From the NCBI RefSeq assembly GCF_036511935.1, contig NZ_AP028878.1, forward strand, positions 186,001-250,000: 64,000 bases of DNA, given 5' to 3'. A model generated the notes under the pieces. It was not told the origin of the DNA and did not search any database. It worked only from the letters and a program-made list of their open reading frames with translations. The stretch is from Marinobacter nanhaiticus D15-8W (lineage in GTDB: Bacteria; Pseudomonadota; Gammaproteobacteria; Pseudomonadales; Oleiphilaceae). The position numbers and the translations under genes are program-made. This document shows positions 54,050-62,438 of the stretch, piece after piece. The stretch's first letter is position 1. Every line of letters begins with the position of its first letter.

Positions 54050-55012
54050 TCAGCCTGGCGAGCTGCAGCTGGCGCCAAAGCGGTAGCAGGCAAAACAGCG
54101 GTGATGGCGCAGCATGATGCGGGTGTCCATACTCTCCTTCAGGCTGCCGCCAAGGTCATAGTCCGGGTCGTCGTCCACCAGGGTGCAGGCGTAGACGCGC
54201 ACCCGGTCGTCTTTCTTGACCAGCATCCGGGTATAGGTACACATGAAGTGAGCGCGGCTTTCCCCGGTTGGGTACTTTTCCATGCAGGTTTCGGTAATTT
54301 CAGGGCTGCCGTCTTCCGAACCCGGTGTGCCGAAGTCCGGAAAGGCAGTAAAGGCCAGGTCTTCGGGAATGTCCGCCTTACGGAAGATATTACGGAACGC
54401 TGCTTCCACCTGTTCGGGATCTTCCTCGGCATCGCTCTGGCGAGCGATGGAGACATGGAAGCCGTTGTCATGCAGCCAGCGGATGCCCTCCAGTGCCTTA
54501 TCAAAACTCCCCTCGCCGCGATCCACGTCATGCCGTGCGCGGTCCGGGAAATCCAGACTGACGCGAAAACGAACCGGGTGGGAATTGTCCCGTAGCGGCA
54601 GCAACTGGTGCGTCCGCTTCAGCAGCGGATCGGTAGCGTTGGTCAGTACGAAGCAGGGCCGGTGCTGGCTGGCGTAATCGAGGATGTTGATGAAGTCGCG
54701 GATGACGAAGGGTTCGCCGCCGGTAAAAGAAAACTGCTCGACGCCCATCTCCACTGCTTCATGGATGAAGGGTTTGACGTCGCTCAGCTTCATGCCGGGA
54801 ATGCGCCCATCCCCGGGGTGCGAGCCCTCCAGGCAAAACGGGCAGGCCAGGTTGCAGGCAGTGCCGGTATGAATCCAGAGCTCCTTGAGTTGATCGGCAT
54901 CGATATAGCCCCGGGGCTCCCCCTGGCGAGTATGGGTCCAGCTATCGATATGGCGGGGCGCCACGAGTTCTTTGACTGGAATACGCTTCAGGCGCGTGGC
55001 TGTTACGGACAT
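54050..55012 (-). CDS. Radical SAM protein with cysteine-rich C-terminal region
   Basis: A 320-residue protein. The CxxxCxxC iron-sulfur motif is Cys53, Cys57, Cys60 (ACNLACPFC). GGEP (FSFTGGEPFVIRD) and a SLDFPD strand complete the radical SAM core. The last ~70 residues contain five cysteines (HFMC, YACT, RCFACYRF, ASC) suggesting an auxiliary cluster, as in SPASM-type maturases. ATG 55012 has GGAG six bases before it. First gene of the operon with a symporter and phosphoesterase; the substrate is unknown. Confidence 0.82.
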   Translation of the reverse strand: MSVTATRLKRIPVKELVAPRHIDSWTHTRQGEPRGYIDADQLKELWIHTGTACNLACPFCLEGSHPGDGRIPGMKLSDVKPFIHEAVEMGVEQFSFTGGEPFVIRDFINILDYASQHRPCFVLTNATDPLLKRTHQLLPLRDNSHPVRFRVSLDFPDRARHDVDRGEGSFDKALEGIRWLHDNGFHVSIARQSDAEEDPEQVEAAFRNIFRKADIPEDLAFTAFPDFGTPGSEDGSPEITETCMEKYPTGESRAHFMCTYTRMLVKKDDRVRVYACTLVDDDPDYDLGGSLKESMDTRIMLRHHRCFACYRFGASCSSPG

Positions 55013-55458
55013 ATGGGCTCCATCGGGTGACTGGTGCTCATGGCATGGAGACATGCCTATACACTCAAGGCGATACATTATCGGATGCTTTGAACATACG
55101 TATCACGTAGTTATAACGATTCCGTATCGACGGTAAAAAAGCGACTCAGGCGGTGTGACCGGTCAAAGCGGCCGTCGTTCGATGCCGCCTCTGATCCTTT
55201 GCGTTCATGTTCATGGCCAGCCGACACCAGGTAGTCAGTGAAGAGGCGCGTTGAATAGGTAGCCTTTAAACATAGCGTTGGCGCGCTGCTGGCACTGTGA
55301 GCCCTTGCACCAGGGGCGTACGTCTGCCAGCCGTGGGGGTAGGGCGAGTGACCCATCCTGGAGCGGCCTGCCCCACAATGCAGCGTCACTAAATTAAGCT
55401 CGAAAACCATCTTCCGGGTCAGGCAGGCAAACCGCCGGTACAGATTTCAACTGTACTG

Positions 55459-55475
55459 TTCACCAAATCGGTGCA
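55459..55475. promoter_or_regulatory. NtrC-like binding site 1
   Basis: TTCACCAAATCGGTGCA matches the NtrC consensus TGCACCN4-5TGGTGCA at 12 of 14 conserved positions. It lies about 180 bases upstream of the sigma-54 promoter, a usual enhancer distance. Confidence 0.6.
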
Positions 55476-55536
55476 ATTTTGAAATTTTCCCCTATTCTGT
55501 ACTCAGGCTTTCATGATTGGTCAGGTTTTCAAACCG

Positions 55537-55553
55537 CGCACTAATAAGGGGCA
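55537..55553. promoter_or_regulatory. NtrC-like binding site 2
   Basis: CGCACTAATAAGGGGCA is a weaker dyad (three mismatches), about 78 bases downstream of site 1 and about 100 bases upstream of the sigma-54 promoter. Confidence 0.45.
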
Positions 55554-55639
55554 GTTTTGCTCCCCGAATGAATGCCAAAAGCTGTGGTTTTGCGCGATAG
55601 CGTAATCTAAATAAAACAAAATCAACAACTTGCAAAGCT

Positions 55640-55655
55640 TGGCTTAGGCCTTGCT
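55640..55655 (+). promoter_or_regulatory. Sigma-54 promoter of aapJQMP
   Basis: TGGCTTAGGCCTTGCT fits TGGCAYR-N4-TTGCW with one mismatch and the exact GG-N10-GC spacing. Transcription would start near 55666, about 37 bases before aapJ. It predicts RpoN-dependent, nitrogen-controlled expression. Confidence 0.75.
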
Positions 55656-55702
55656 GTTGCGGGGTTGCTATGCACACAACCGAGATTCGGAGACGACTCA
55701 TA

Positions 55703-56728
55703 ATGAAAAAACTGATAACACTCGCTGCGGGAGCGGCTACGCTGATTGGCACACTGGCAGCCGGTAATGCCATGGCGGCAACCACCCTGGAAAGCGTGAA
55801 AGATAGAGGTCATCTTCAATGTGGTGTAACCACCGGTCTGCCGGGCTTTTCACAACCGGACGACAAAGGTAACTGGACCGGCATCGACGTGGATACCTGT
55901 CGCGCGGTAGCCGCGGCAATTTTTGGTGACGGCGCCAAGGTACAGTTCACCCCGCTGACGGCCAAGGAGCGCTTCACGGCGTTGCAGTCCGGCGAAATCG
56001 ATGTGCTATCCCGTAACACCACCTGGACCCTGACGCGTGATGCATCCCTGGGTCTGAACTTCACGGGAACCAACTACTACGACGGTCAGGGTTTCCTGGT
56101 ACGTAAGGAAATTGGCGTAAGCGATGCCTCCGAACTGGACGGCGCCACCTTCTGTATCCAGGCCGGCACCACCACCGAGCTCAACCTGGCGGATTACTTC
56201 CGCGCCAACGATATGGAGTTCAAGCCGCTGGTCTTCGACACCTCCGAGCAGACCGTACAGGGCTTCGCTTCAGGCCGCTGTGACGTACTGACCTCCGACC
56301 GTTCCCAGTTGGCGGCGCTTCGCTCCAAGCTGTCGGATCCGTCTAGCGCGGTGATCCTGCCGAACACCATCTCCAAGGAGCCGTTGGGCCCGGTGGTGCG
56401 CCAGGGTGACGACCAGTGGTTCAACATCGTCAAGTGGGTCCTGTTCGCGCAGATCAACGCTGAAGAGCTGGGCATCACCTCCGAGAACGTCGACAAGATG
56501 AAAGAGTCCGACAACCCCAATATCCAGCGTCTGCTGGGCACCGACGGTGATATGGGTGAGAAGCTCGGTCTGCCGGCTGAGTTCGGCTATGACATCGTCA
56601 AGGAAGTGGGCAACTACGGCGAAATGTACAACCGCAACGTCGGCCCGGGGACCCCGCTCGACCTGGAGCGTGGGCTGAACGCCCTGTGGACCGAAGGCGG
56701 CATCATGTACGCGCCGCCGCTGCGCTAA
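55703..56728 (+). CDS. aapJ: General L-amino acid ABC transporter substrate-binding protein (AapJ)
   Basis: A 341-residue periplasmic binding protein with a signal peptide (cleavage near ANAMA, residue 25). VKDRGHLQCGVTTGLPGFSQPDDKGNWTGIDVDTCRAVAAAIF and RLLGTDGDMGEKLGLPAEFGYDIVKEVGNYGEMYNRNVG are AapJ/BztA family signatures. It binds a wide range of L-amino acids. ATG 55703 is preceded by GGAGA. First gene of aapJQMP. Confidence 0.94.
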   Translation: MKKLITLAAGAATLIGTLAAGNAMAATTLESVKDRGHLQCGVTTGLPGFSQPDDKGNWTGIDVDTCRAVAAAIFGDGAKVQFTPLTAKERFTALQSGEIDVLSRNTTWTLTRDASLGLNFTGTNYYDGQGFLVRKEIGVSDASELDGATFCIQAGTTTELNLADYFRANDMEFKPLVFDTSEQTVQGFASGRCDVLTSDRSQLAALRSKLSDPSSAVILPNTISKEPLGPVVRQGDDQWFNIVKWVLFAQINAEELGITSENVDKMKESDNPNIQRLLGTDGDMGEKLGLPAEFGYDIVKEVGNYGEMYNRNVGPGTPLDLERGLNALWTEGGIMYAPPLR

Positions 56729-56744
56729 TACCCGATAGCAACTG

Positions 56745-56774
56745 CAAACCGGCGGACGCCTGTCCGTCGGTTTG
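56745..56774 (+). repeat. Intercistronic hairpin between aapJ and aapQ
   Basis: CAAACCGGCGGAC (56745-56757) pairs with GTCCGTCGGTTTG (56762-56774), a 13-bp stem with one G-U pair and a GCCT loop. It follows the binding protein gene. Such hairpins commonly protect the upstream message and lower downstream expression, giving excess binding protein. Confidence 0.7.
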
Positions 56775-56819
56775 TGCCTTGAATAACGCATTACCCAAGG
56801 GTGCTTTTCGGGATTCTGC

Positions 56820-58007
56820 ATGAACGACTCTAACCCCCATTACGAACAAACCCGGCGTAAGCCCTGGAATGATCCACGGGTACGCGCACTCATCTTCCAG
56901 GCCGTAGCGATTGCTGCGGTTTTCTGGTCTGGCTGGGCGCTAATCGATAATACGCTGGCCAATATGGAAAGCCGCGGTATCAGTACCGGCTTCGATTTCC
57001 TCAACCAGTCCGCCGGCTTCGGCATCATCATGAGCCTGATTCCCTATGACGCGACCATGTCCTATGGCCGAACGTTCTGGGTCGGGTTGCTCAATACCCT
57101 GTTGGTCTCCGGAATGGGGATCATCGCTGCAACCGTTCTGGGCTTCATCATCGGCGTTGCTAGGCTCTCCAGCAACTGGTTGATTGCCAAGATCGCGCTG
57201 GTCTATGTTGAGGTGATCCGAAACATCCCGCTGCTGCTGCAGATTTTCTTCTGGTATTTCGCCGTGTTGCGGAACCTGCCATCACCCCGACAGAGTGTCG
57301 ATGTGGGTGGCCTGCTGTTTCTCAACAACCGGGGCCTCTATCTTCCCGATCCCGTGGCTGAGCCCGGTTTTGGCTGGGTGGCCGCAGCGATTGTCATTGC
57401 CATCGCTGCCGTGGTCATCATCCGTATCCTGGCCAAGCGTCGGCAGATGGCAACAGGTAAGATATTCCCGACAGTCAAGGTGAGCGTTGCTGTCCTGATC
57501 GGACTGCCGCTGCTTGCCTACCTGGCAGCGGGTGGGCCTATTTCCTGGGATATTCCCGAGCTGAAAGGCTTTAACTTCGGCGGCGGCATCACCATGATCC
57601 CGGAACTCGCCGCGCTCTGGTTCGCCCTGTCGATCTATACCGCGAGCTTTATCGCCGAGATCGTTCGTTCCGGCATCATGGCGGTCAGCAAGGGTCAGAC
57701 CGAAGCCGCGCAGGCACTCGGGCTGAAATCCGGAATGACCCTGCGTCTGGTGGTTATCCCCCAGGCCATGCGCGTCATCATCCCGCCCCTGACCAGCCAA
57801 TACCTGAACCTGGTGAAGAACTCGTCCCTCGCGACGGCCATTGGCTATCCGGACCTGGTGTCCGTGTTCATGGGCACGACCCTGAACCAGACCGGCCAGG
57901 CGGTGGAAGTGGTCGCCATGACCATGGGCGTCTACCTCACGATCAGTCTGCTGATTTCCCTGTTCATGAACATCTACAACCGCGCCGTCGCGCTTAAGGA
58001 GAGATGA
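56820..58007 (+). CDS. aapQ: Amino acid ABC transporter permease (AapQ)
   Basis: A 395-residue inner membrane permease. The N-terminal half has long periplasmic loops; the EAA-type motif appears in SGIMAVSKGQTEAAQALGLKSGMTLRLVVIPQAMRVIIPPLTSQYLNLVKNSSLATAIGYPDL. This is typical of AapQ/BztB. Its stop overlaps the AapM start (ATGA). Confidence 0.93.
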   Translation: MNDSNPHYEQTRRKPWNDPRVRALIFQAVAIAAVFWSGWALIDNTLANMESRGISTGFDFLNQSAGFGIIMSLIPYDATMSYGRTFWVGLLNTLLVSGMGIIAATVLGFIIGVARLSSNWLIAKIALVYVEVIRNIPLLLQIFFWYFAVLRNLPSPRQSVDVGGLLFLNNRGLYLPDPVAEPGFGWVAAAIVIAIAAVVIIRILAKRRQMATGKIFPTVKVSVAVLIGLPLLAYLAAGGPISWDIPELKGFNFGGGITMIPELAALWFALSIYTASFIAEIVRSGIMAVSKGQTEAAQALGLKSGMTLRLVVIPQAMRVIIPPLTSQYLNLVKNSSLATAIGYPDLVSVFMGTTLNQTGQAVEVVAMTMGVYLTISLLISLFMNIYNRAVALKER

Positions 58008-59092
58008 TGACCGAGTCAGTAATGTCACCTCCGAAGCGCACCGTCGGCCCGGTCCAGTGGGTGCGCCGGAACCTGTTCAACACCTGGTACAACACCTTGC
58101 TGACGGTGGTGATCGGCTATCTGCTGGTCACCAGTGTCGGGCCCCTGTTGAACTGGCTGTTCCTCGATGCCAACTTCATCGGCGATTCGCCGGAAGCCTG
58201 TGTGGGCGAAGGGGCCTGCTGGGTGTTCATCAACCAGCGGCTGAACTTCTTCATCTACGGGTTTTACCCCGGCGACGAACAGTGGCGGGTCAACATCATG
58301 TTCGCCCTGTTGGCGATCTGCATCGTTCCGCAGTTCATCGAGGGCTTCCCGGCCCGGCGTTGGCTCGGTCTGTTTGCAGTGAGCGGTCTGCCCATTGTCG
58401 GCTATTTCCTGATCAGCGGTGGCTGGTTCGGACTGGAAACGGTTCCTACCCATAAATGGGGCGGACTAATGCTGACGCTGATCCTTGCGTATGTCGGGAT
58501 ATTGGCGTCGCTGCCGATCGGTATCGTGCTGGCGCTGGGCCGGCGCTCGGATATGCCGATCATCCGCGGTATCTGCGTGGTCTTTATCGAAGTCTGGCGG
58601 GCGGTGCCGTTGATCACCGTTCTATTCATGGCTTCGGTGATGTTGCCGCTGTTCCTGCCTGAAGGGATGAACTTCGAGAAGCTGCTGCGTGCGCTGATCG
58701 GGATTACCCTCTGGCAGTCAGCCTACATGGCGGAAGTGGTCCGTGGTGGCCTGCAGGCGATCCCTCGCGGCCAGTACGAGGCAGCCAGCGCGCTGGGTCT
58801 CGGATACTGGCGCAAGATGGGTCTGATCGTGCTGCCCCAGGCACTCAAGCTGGTCATCCCCGGCATCGTCAACACCTTTATTGCCCTGTTCAAGGACACC
58901 ACCCTGGTGCTGATCATCGGCCTGTTCGACATACTCGGAACGGTCCAGTCGACAGTCACTGACCCCGCATGGCAGAACGTTGCGATCGAGGGCTATGTCT
59001 TCGTCGCCTTCTGTTTCTGGGTGTTCTGCTTCGGTATGTCCCGCTACAGCCAGAACCTTGAACGCAAGCTTGATACCGGTCACAGGACCTGA
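58004..59092 (+). CDS. aapM: Amino acid ABC transporter permease (AapM)
   Basis: A 362-residue permease pairing with AapQ. Its EAA-type loop is RGGLQAIPRGQYEAASALGLGYWRKMGLIVLPQALKLVIPGIVNTFIALFKDTTLVLIIGLFDILG. The start ATG 58004 overlaps the AapQ stop; ATG 58007 is also possible. A GGAGAG ribosome site fits both. Confidence 0.93.
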   Translation: MMTESVMSPPKRTVGPVQWVRRNLFNTWYNTLLTVVIGYLLVTSVGPLLNWLFLDANFIGDSPEACVGEGACWVFINQRLNFFIYGFYPGDEQWRVNIMFALLAICIVPQFIEGFPARRWLGLFAVSGLPIVGYFLISGGWFGLETVPTHKWGGLMLTLILAYVGILASLPIGIVLALGRRSDMPIIRGICVVFIEVWRAVPLITVLFMASVMLPLFLPEGMNFEKLLRALIGITLWQSAYMAEVVRGGLQAIPRGQYEAASALGLGYWRKMGLIVLPQALKLVIPGIVNTFIALFKDTTLVLIIGLFDILGTVQSTVTDPAWQNVAIEGYVFVAFCFWVFCFGMSRYSQNLERKLDTGHRT

Positions 59093-59104
59093 TGGATACG
59101 AAAC

Positions 59105-59899
59105 ATGAGTGAACAGACGCAAAGTACGCAGGACCAGCAGGTCGTGGATTCCGCCAAGGCGGAGAAAACCATCATCCGCGTGGAAGACATGCACAAGTGG
59201 TATGGCAGCTTCCACGTGCTCAAGGGCCTCAACCTGGATGTTTCCCAGGGCGAGCGGATCGTCATCTGTGGCCCGTCAGGTTCGGGTAAATCCACCTTCA
59301 TCCGCTGCATCAACCGGCTGGAAGAACACCAGCAGGGTAAGATCATCGTCGATGATGTGGAACTGACCGACGACGTGCGCCAGATCGACAGCGTGCGGCG
59401 GGAAGTCGGCATGGTGTTCCAGCACTTCAACCTGTTCCCACACATGACTGTGCTGGAGAACTGCTGCGTAGCGCCGATCTGGGTTCGCAAGACGCCGCGT
59501 AAGGAAGCCGAAGCCACCGCAATGGACTACCTCAAGCGGGTCAAGATCCCGGACCAGGCCCACAAGTACCCGGGCCAACTATCCGGCGGTCAGCAGCAGC
59601 GGGTCGCCATCGCCCGTGCATTGTGTATGAAGCCCAAGATCATGCTGTTCGACGAGCCGACGTCAGCGTTGGATCCAGAGATGATCAAGGAGGTGCTCGA
59701 CACCATGATCGAACTGGCCAGTAGCGGCATGACCATGATTTGCGTAACGCACGAGATGGGCTTCGCCAAAACGGTCGCGGACCGGGTGATTTTCATGGAC
59801 GGCGGCGAGATCGTCGAATCGGCGCCGCCCCATGATTTCTTCGGCAATCCGCAGGAAGCACGGACCCAGCAGTTCCTGCAGCAGATCTTGCATCACTGA
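59105..59899 (+). CDS. aapP: Amino acid ABC transporter ATPase (AapP)
   Basis: A 264-residue ABC ATPase: Walker [14 protein letters not shown], signature [15 protein letters not shown], Walker [15 protein letters not shown], then the H-loop [16 protein letters not shown]. It matches polar amino acid ATPases (GlnQ/AapP). Last gene of the operon, followed by a strong terminator. Confidence 0.95.
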   Translation: MSEQTQSTQDQQVVDSAKAEKTIIRVEDMHKWYGSFHVLKGLNLDVSQGERIVICGPSGSGKSTFIRCINRLEEHQQGKIIVDDVELTDDVRQIDSVRREVGMVFQHFNLFPHMTVLENCCVAPIWVRKTPRKEAEATAMDYLKRVKIPDQAHKYPGQLSGGQQQRVAIARALCMKPKIMLFDEPTSALDPEMIKEVLDTMIELASSGMTMICVTHEMGFAKTVADRVIFMDGGEIVESAPPHDFFGNPQEARTQQFLQQILHH

Positions 59900-59959
59900 G
59901 GACTGCGCCGGACGGTCAGGTCCCCTTCTTGCGGTGGAGATTTCGCCGGACGGATAGAC

Positions 59960-59993
59960 AAAGGGCACGCTCGGAAGCGTGCCCTTTGTTTTT
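59960..59993 (+). terminator. Intrinsic terminator of aapJQMP
   Basis: AAAGGGCACGC (59960-59970) and GCGTGCCCTTT (59977-59987) form an 11-bp stem with a 6-base loop followed by GTTTTT. It lies about 60 bases after the aapP stop. Confidence 0.9.
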
Positions 59994-60033
59994 CAGGATT
60001 TTTCGACTGGATCATACGACCTGTCGGCTTTAA

Positions 60034-60657
60034 TTACCGCAAATCCGGGTTCAGGGTGTAAGTGCCGGTGACACGGGCGGAGGCCAGTACGTGGTCCTTC
60101 ATGGCTTCGCGCACGGCGTCGCCCTCGAATTCTCCGGTCAGACCCAGGCTTTCGACGTCGAGGGCATGGACCTCATAGTGGTAATGGTGCACCAACTCGT
60201 CGTTCCAGGGTGGGCAGGGACCGTCATAGCCGCCGTAGGTGCCGGCCATGTCAGGGTTGCCTGCAAGAAAGTGGGTAAAGGTGTTAACACCACGGACACC
60301 TATCGGACCGGATCCGGGCGGCTTGCCTTTGGGGATAACGCCATCGCTGTCGGCGCCTTCGGGAATCCGGGTCATATCTGGCGGAACATCCACCAGCAGC
60401 CAGTGGAAGAAATCCACCCGGGGCAGATCTCTGGGCACCACCTTGCCTTCCTGGTTGACGTCATCCGCCTTGCTGGGCACATCCGGGTCGAACATGATGA
60501 CCACGAAGCTCTTGGTGCCTTCGGGCGCATCCGACCACTCCAGCTCCGGATTGCGGTTGGGACCGAAACTCATATGGTCCTCTTCGCTATATACGCCAAA
60601 GGCGAATGTTTCCGGAACTGGCTGTCCGTCGGTGATGCCTTTCACTGTAAGTTTCAC
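60034..60657 (-). CDS. YbhB/YbcL family Raf kinase inhibitor-like (PEBP) protein
   Basis: A 207-residue phosphatidylethanolamine-binding-like protein. The FGPNRNPELEWSDAPEGTKSFVVIMFDPDVPSK segment, the FFHWLLVDVPPD motif and GPCPPWNDELVHHYHYEVHALD match bacterial YbhB/YbcL proteins (usually about 160-200 residues). The natural ligand is unknown. It diverges from ndh. Confidence 0.88.
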   Translation of the reverse strand: MKLTVKGITDGQPVPETFAFGVYSEEDHMSFGPNRNPELEWSDAPEGTKSFVVIMFDPDVPSKADDVNQEGKVVPRDLPRVDFFHWLLVDVPPDMTRIPEGADSDGVIPKGKPPGSGPIGVRGVNTFTHFLAGNPDMAGTYGGYDGPCPPWNDELVHHYHYEVHALDVESLGLTGEFEGDAVREAMKDHVLASARVTGTYTLNPDLR

Positions 60658-60716
60658 GGTTGGCTCCTTGTTGGGATTGATTCGTGCACTCCGGATGCTG
60701 TGATCTCGGGAAATTT

Positions 60717-60760
60717 GGTTACGCCCTGAACACGAGGTAGAAAGGGTTCAGGACGTAACC
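60717..60760. repeat. Long imperfect inverted repeat
   Basis: GGTTACGCCCTGAAC (60717-60731) and GTTCAGGACGTAACC (60746-60760) pair over 15 bp with one mismatch around a 14-base loop. No U-tract. It may be a REP-like unit or a regulatory structure. Confidence 0.6.
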
Positions 60761-60957
60761 AACGGCTTCCTTGGTAAATCTGCTTATGTTTTATCAGTCC
60801 GATTTTCTCTATGTCTAGTGTTTACGGCGTTGTTCAGATCATCGGCAGTCGTTGCATCGCGGTGGCAGATCGCTACCATGCCCCTCGGAAGTCGCATTGA
60901 GCCGCCTGTAGCCTCTGGTTACGATAATGTCAGATGTTACCGGCCCTTGCGCAAGTG

Positions 60958-61018
60958 AAGACAGCCAAAGGCTTTCCCTCCGTCTGGAACGGAAGGCAGA
61001 GCGTTTGGCTGTCTTTTC
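60958..61018 (+). promoter_or_regulatory. Structured leader/attenuator-like terminator upstream of ndh
   Basis: AAGACAGCCAAA (60958-60969) pairs with TTTGGCTGTCTT (61004-61015). The intervening 34 bases include an inner TCCGT/ACGGA stem. TTTTCTT follows, and the ndh ATG is at 61035, about 15 bases later. This resembles a terminator for a leader RNA or a transcription attenuator for ndh. Confidence 0.6.
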
Positions 61019-61034
61019 TTATGGAATCTAAACA

Positions 61035-62342
61035 ATGGAAACTCTGCACCACATCGTGGTCGTCGGCGGTGGCGCCGGTGGTCTTGAGCTTGTCACGCGC
61101 CTGGGAAACAAGCTGGGAAAGAAGAAAAAGGCCCGCATCACCCTGGTCGACTCCGGCCTCACCCACGTCTGGAAACCGCTCCTGCACGAAGTGGCCTCCG
61201 GCTCCCTGGACGCCAGCGCCAACGAGATAAACTACCGGGCTCACGCCCGCAAGCACCACTACGAATTCCAACTGGGCCGCATGGGTGGGCTGGATCGCGA
61301 CAAGCGCCAGATTGTGATCGATGCCTTCCATGATGAAGAGGGGCAAGAAGTCGTTCCTGCACGGCACATCACCTACGACACCCTGGTCATCGCTGTAGGC
61401 AGCACCGCCAATGATTTCGGCACTCCAGGCGCCCAGGAGCACTGCCTGTTCCTGGACAGTCTGCGCCAGGCCAGGCGCTTCCACAACCTGATGCTCAATG
61501 CCTTCCTGCGCAAGAACCACGAAGCGCAGGAGGGACGCCCCCACACCCTGCCGATCACGATTATCGGTGCAGGTGCGACCGGGGTGGAGCTTGCGGCAGA
61601 GCTGCGTCTGGCTTCTCGCGAGTTGCCCGTCTACGGCATGAATCACCTACGACCGGAAGACGTCAGTATCACCATCATCGAAGCCGCAGACCGAATCCTG
61701 CCGGCACTTCCGACGCGTCTCTCCAAGGGGGCAACCCGGGAGCTTGAGCGGCTCAACGTCAAGGTGCTCACTGGCGATCCCGTGCGGGAGATCCGACCGC
61801 AAAGCCTGGTGATAGATGGCACGGAAATTCCCTCGGAAATGACCATCTGGGCTGCTGGCATCAAGGCGCCGGCCTTCCTGGCCGAACTCGACGGTCTTGA
61901 AACCAATCGCGGGAACCAACTGGTGGTGAAACAGACCCTGCAAACCACGAACGACGTCAACATCTTTGCTTTGGGCGATTGCGCTGCCTGCCCACAGCCG
62001 GACTCCGACCGACCGGTGCCGCCCCGGGCCCAGGCTGCGCACCAGCAGGCGGACGCCCTGTTTGAGACCCTGGTCAACCGGTTGCAGGGCAAGGACGCGG
62101 TGGCCTTCGTCTACAACGACCACGGCTCGCTGATCAACTTCAGTCGTTACACCACCGTCGGTAACTTGATGGGCAACCTGTCCGGTCGCAGCATGTACAT
62201 CGAAGGCAAGGTGGCGCGGCTGTTCTATATCTCCCTCTACCGCATGCATCAGGTGGCCCTGCACGGTCTGCTTCGCACCGGTGTGATCTGGCTGATGGAC
62301 CGCATCAGCCGCGCCATGCACCCGCGCCTGAAACTGCACTGA
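61035..62342 (+). CDS. ndh: NADH dehydrogenase type II (NDH-2)
   Basis: A 435-residue FAD-dependent NADH:quinone oxidoreductase. The FAD-binding VVVGGGAGGLELVTRLG at the N-terminus and the NADH-binding TIIGAGATGVELAAELRL (about residues 175-195) are clear, with IWAAGIKAP and IFALGDCAACP between and after. The C-terminal membrane-anchoring helix region (RLFYISLYRMHQVALHGLLRTGVIWLMDRI) is typical of NDH-2. Not proton-pumping. Confidence 0.9.
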   Translation: METLHHIVVVGGGAGGLELVTRLGNKLGKKKKARITLVDSGLTHVWKPLLHEVASGSLDASANEINYRAHARKHHYEFQLGRMGGLDRDKRQIVIDAFHDEEGQEVVPARHITYDTLVIAVGSTANDFGTPGAQEHCLFLDSLRQARRFHNLMLNAFLRKNHEAQEGRPHTLPITIIGAGATGVELAAELRLASRELPVYGMNHLRPEDVSITIIEAADRILPALPTRLSKGATRELERLNVKVLTGDPVREIRPQSLVIDGTEIPSEMTIWAAGIKAPAFLAELDGLETNRGNQLVVKQTLQTTNDVNIFALGDCAACPQPDSDRPVPPRAQAAHQQADALFETLVNRLQGKDAVAFVYNDHGSLINFSRYTTVGNLMGNLSGRSMYIEGKVARLFYISLYRMHQVALHGLLRTGVIWLMDRISRAMHPRLKLH

Positions 62343-62399
62343 CGGAATTTGCCAGTCAATCCGTCGGAATCGGCCAGCGGTTCCGGCGCAAGCCGGTGT

Positions 62400-62438
62400 C
62401 ATACTGGCTCCAGTGTAGATGCTACTGGAGCCAGTATG
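62400..62438 (+). promoter_or_regulatory. Perfect 15-bp inverted repeat spanning the ribosome site and start codon
   Basis: CATACTGGCTCCAGT (62400-62414) and ACTGGAGCCAGTATG (62424-62438) are perfect complements around a 9-base loop. The right arm contains the GGAG ribosome site and the ATG of the next gene. In RNA this would hide the start. It could also be a DNA operator. Confidence 0.7.

Larger units (their letters stand above)
55013..55702. other. Long intergenic region upstream of aapJ with sigma-54 and NtrC signals
   Basis: About 690 bases. Nothing but regulatory sites is convincing. The distal third (55111-55410) contains a 99-codon open frame on the minus strand that resembles nothing I know. 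The proximal part carries two NtrC-like dyads and a sigma-54 promoter for aapJ. Minus-strand promoter signals for the radical SAM operon must lie near 55013-55110. Confidence 0.5.
60658..61034. other. Intergenic region between ybhB-like gene and ndh with two structured elements
   Basis: No gene seen. It holds a 15-bp inverted repeat (60717-60760) and a long structured hairpin with a T-run directly upstream of ndh (60958-61018). A GATAAT element near 60923-60928 could be the -10 of the ndh promoter. Confidence 0.5.

Noticed and set aside
55111..55410. 99-codon minus-strand frame in the aapJ upstream region
   Set aside because: Composition and residues do not look like a normal protein and there is no ribosome site; it may be a fragment of a repeated or decayed sequence, but I cannot show it.
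55540..55560. Alternative sigma-54 promoter at AAGGGGCAGTTTTGC
   Set aside because: GG to GC spacing is nine, not ten, whereas the site at 55640 has correct spacing.
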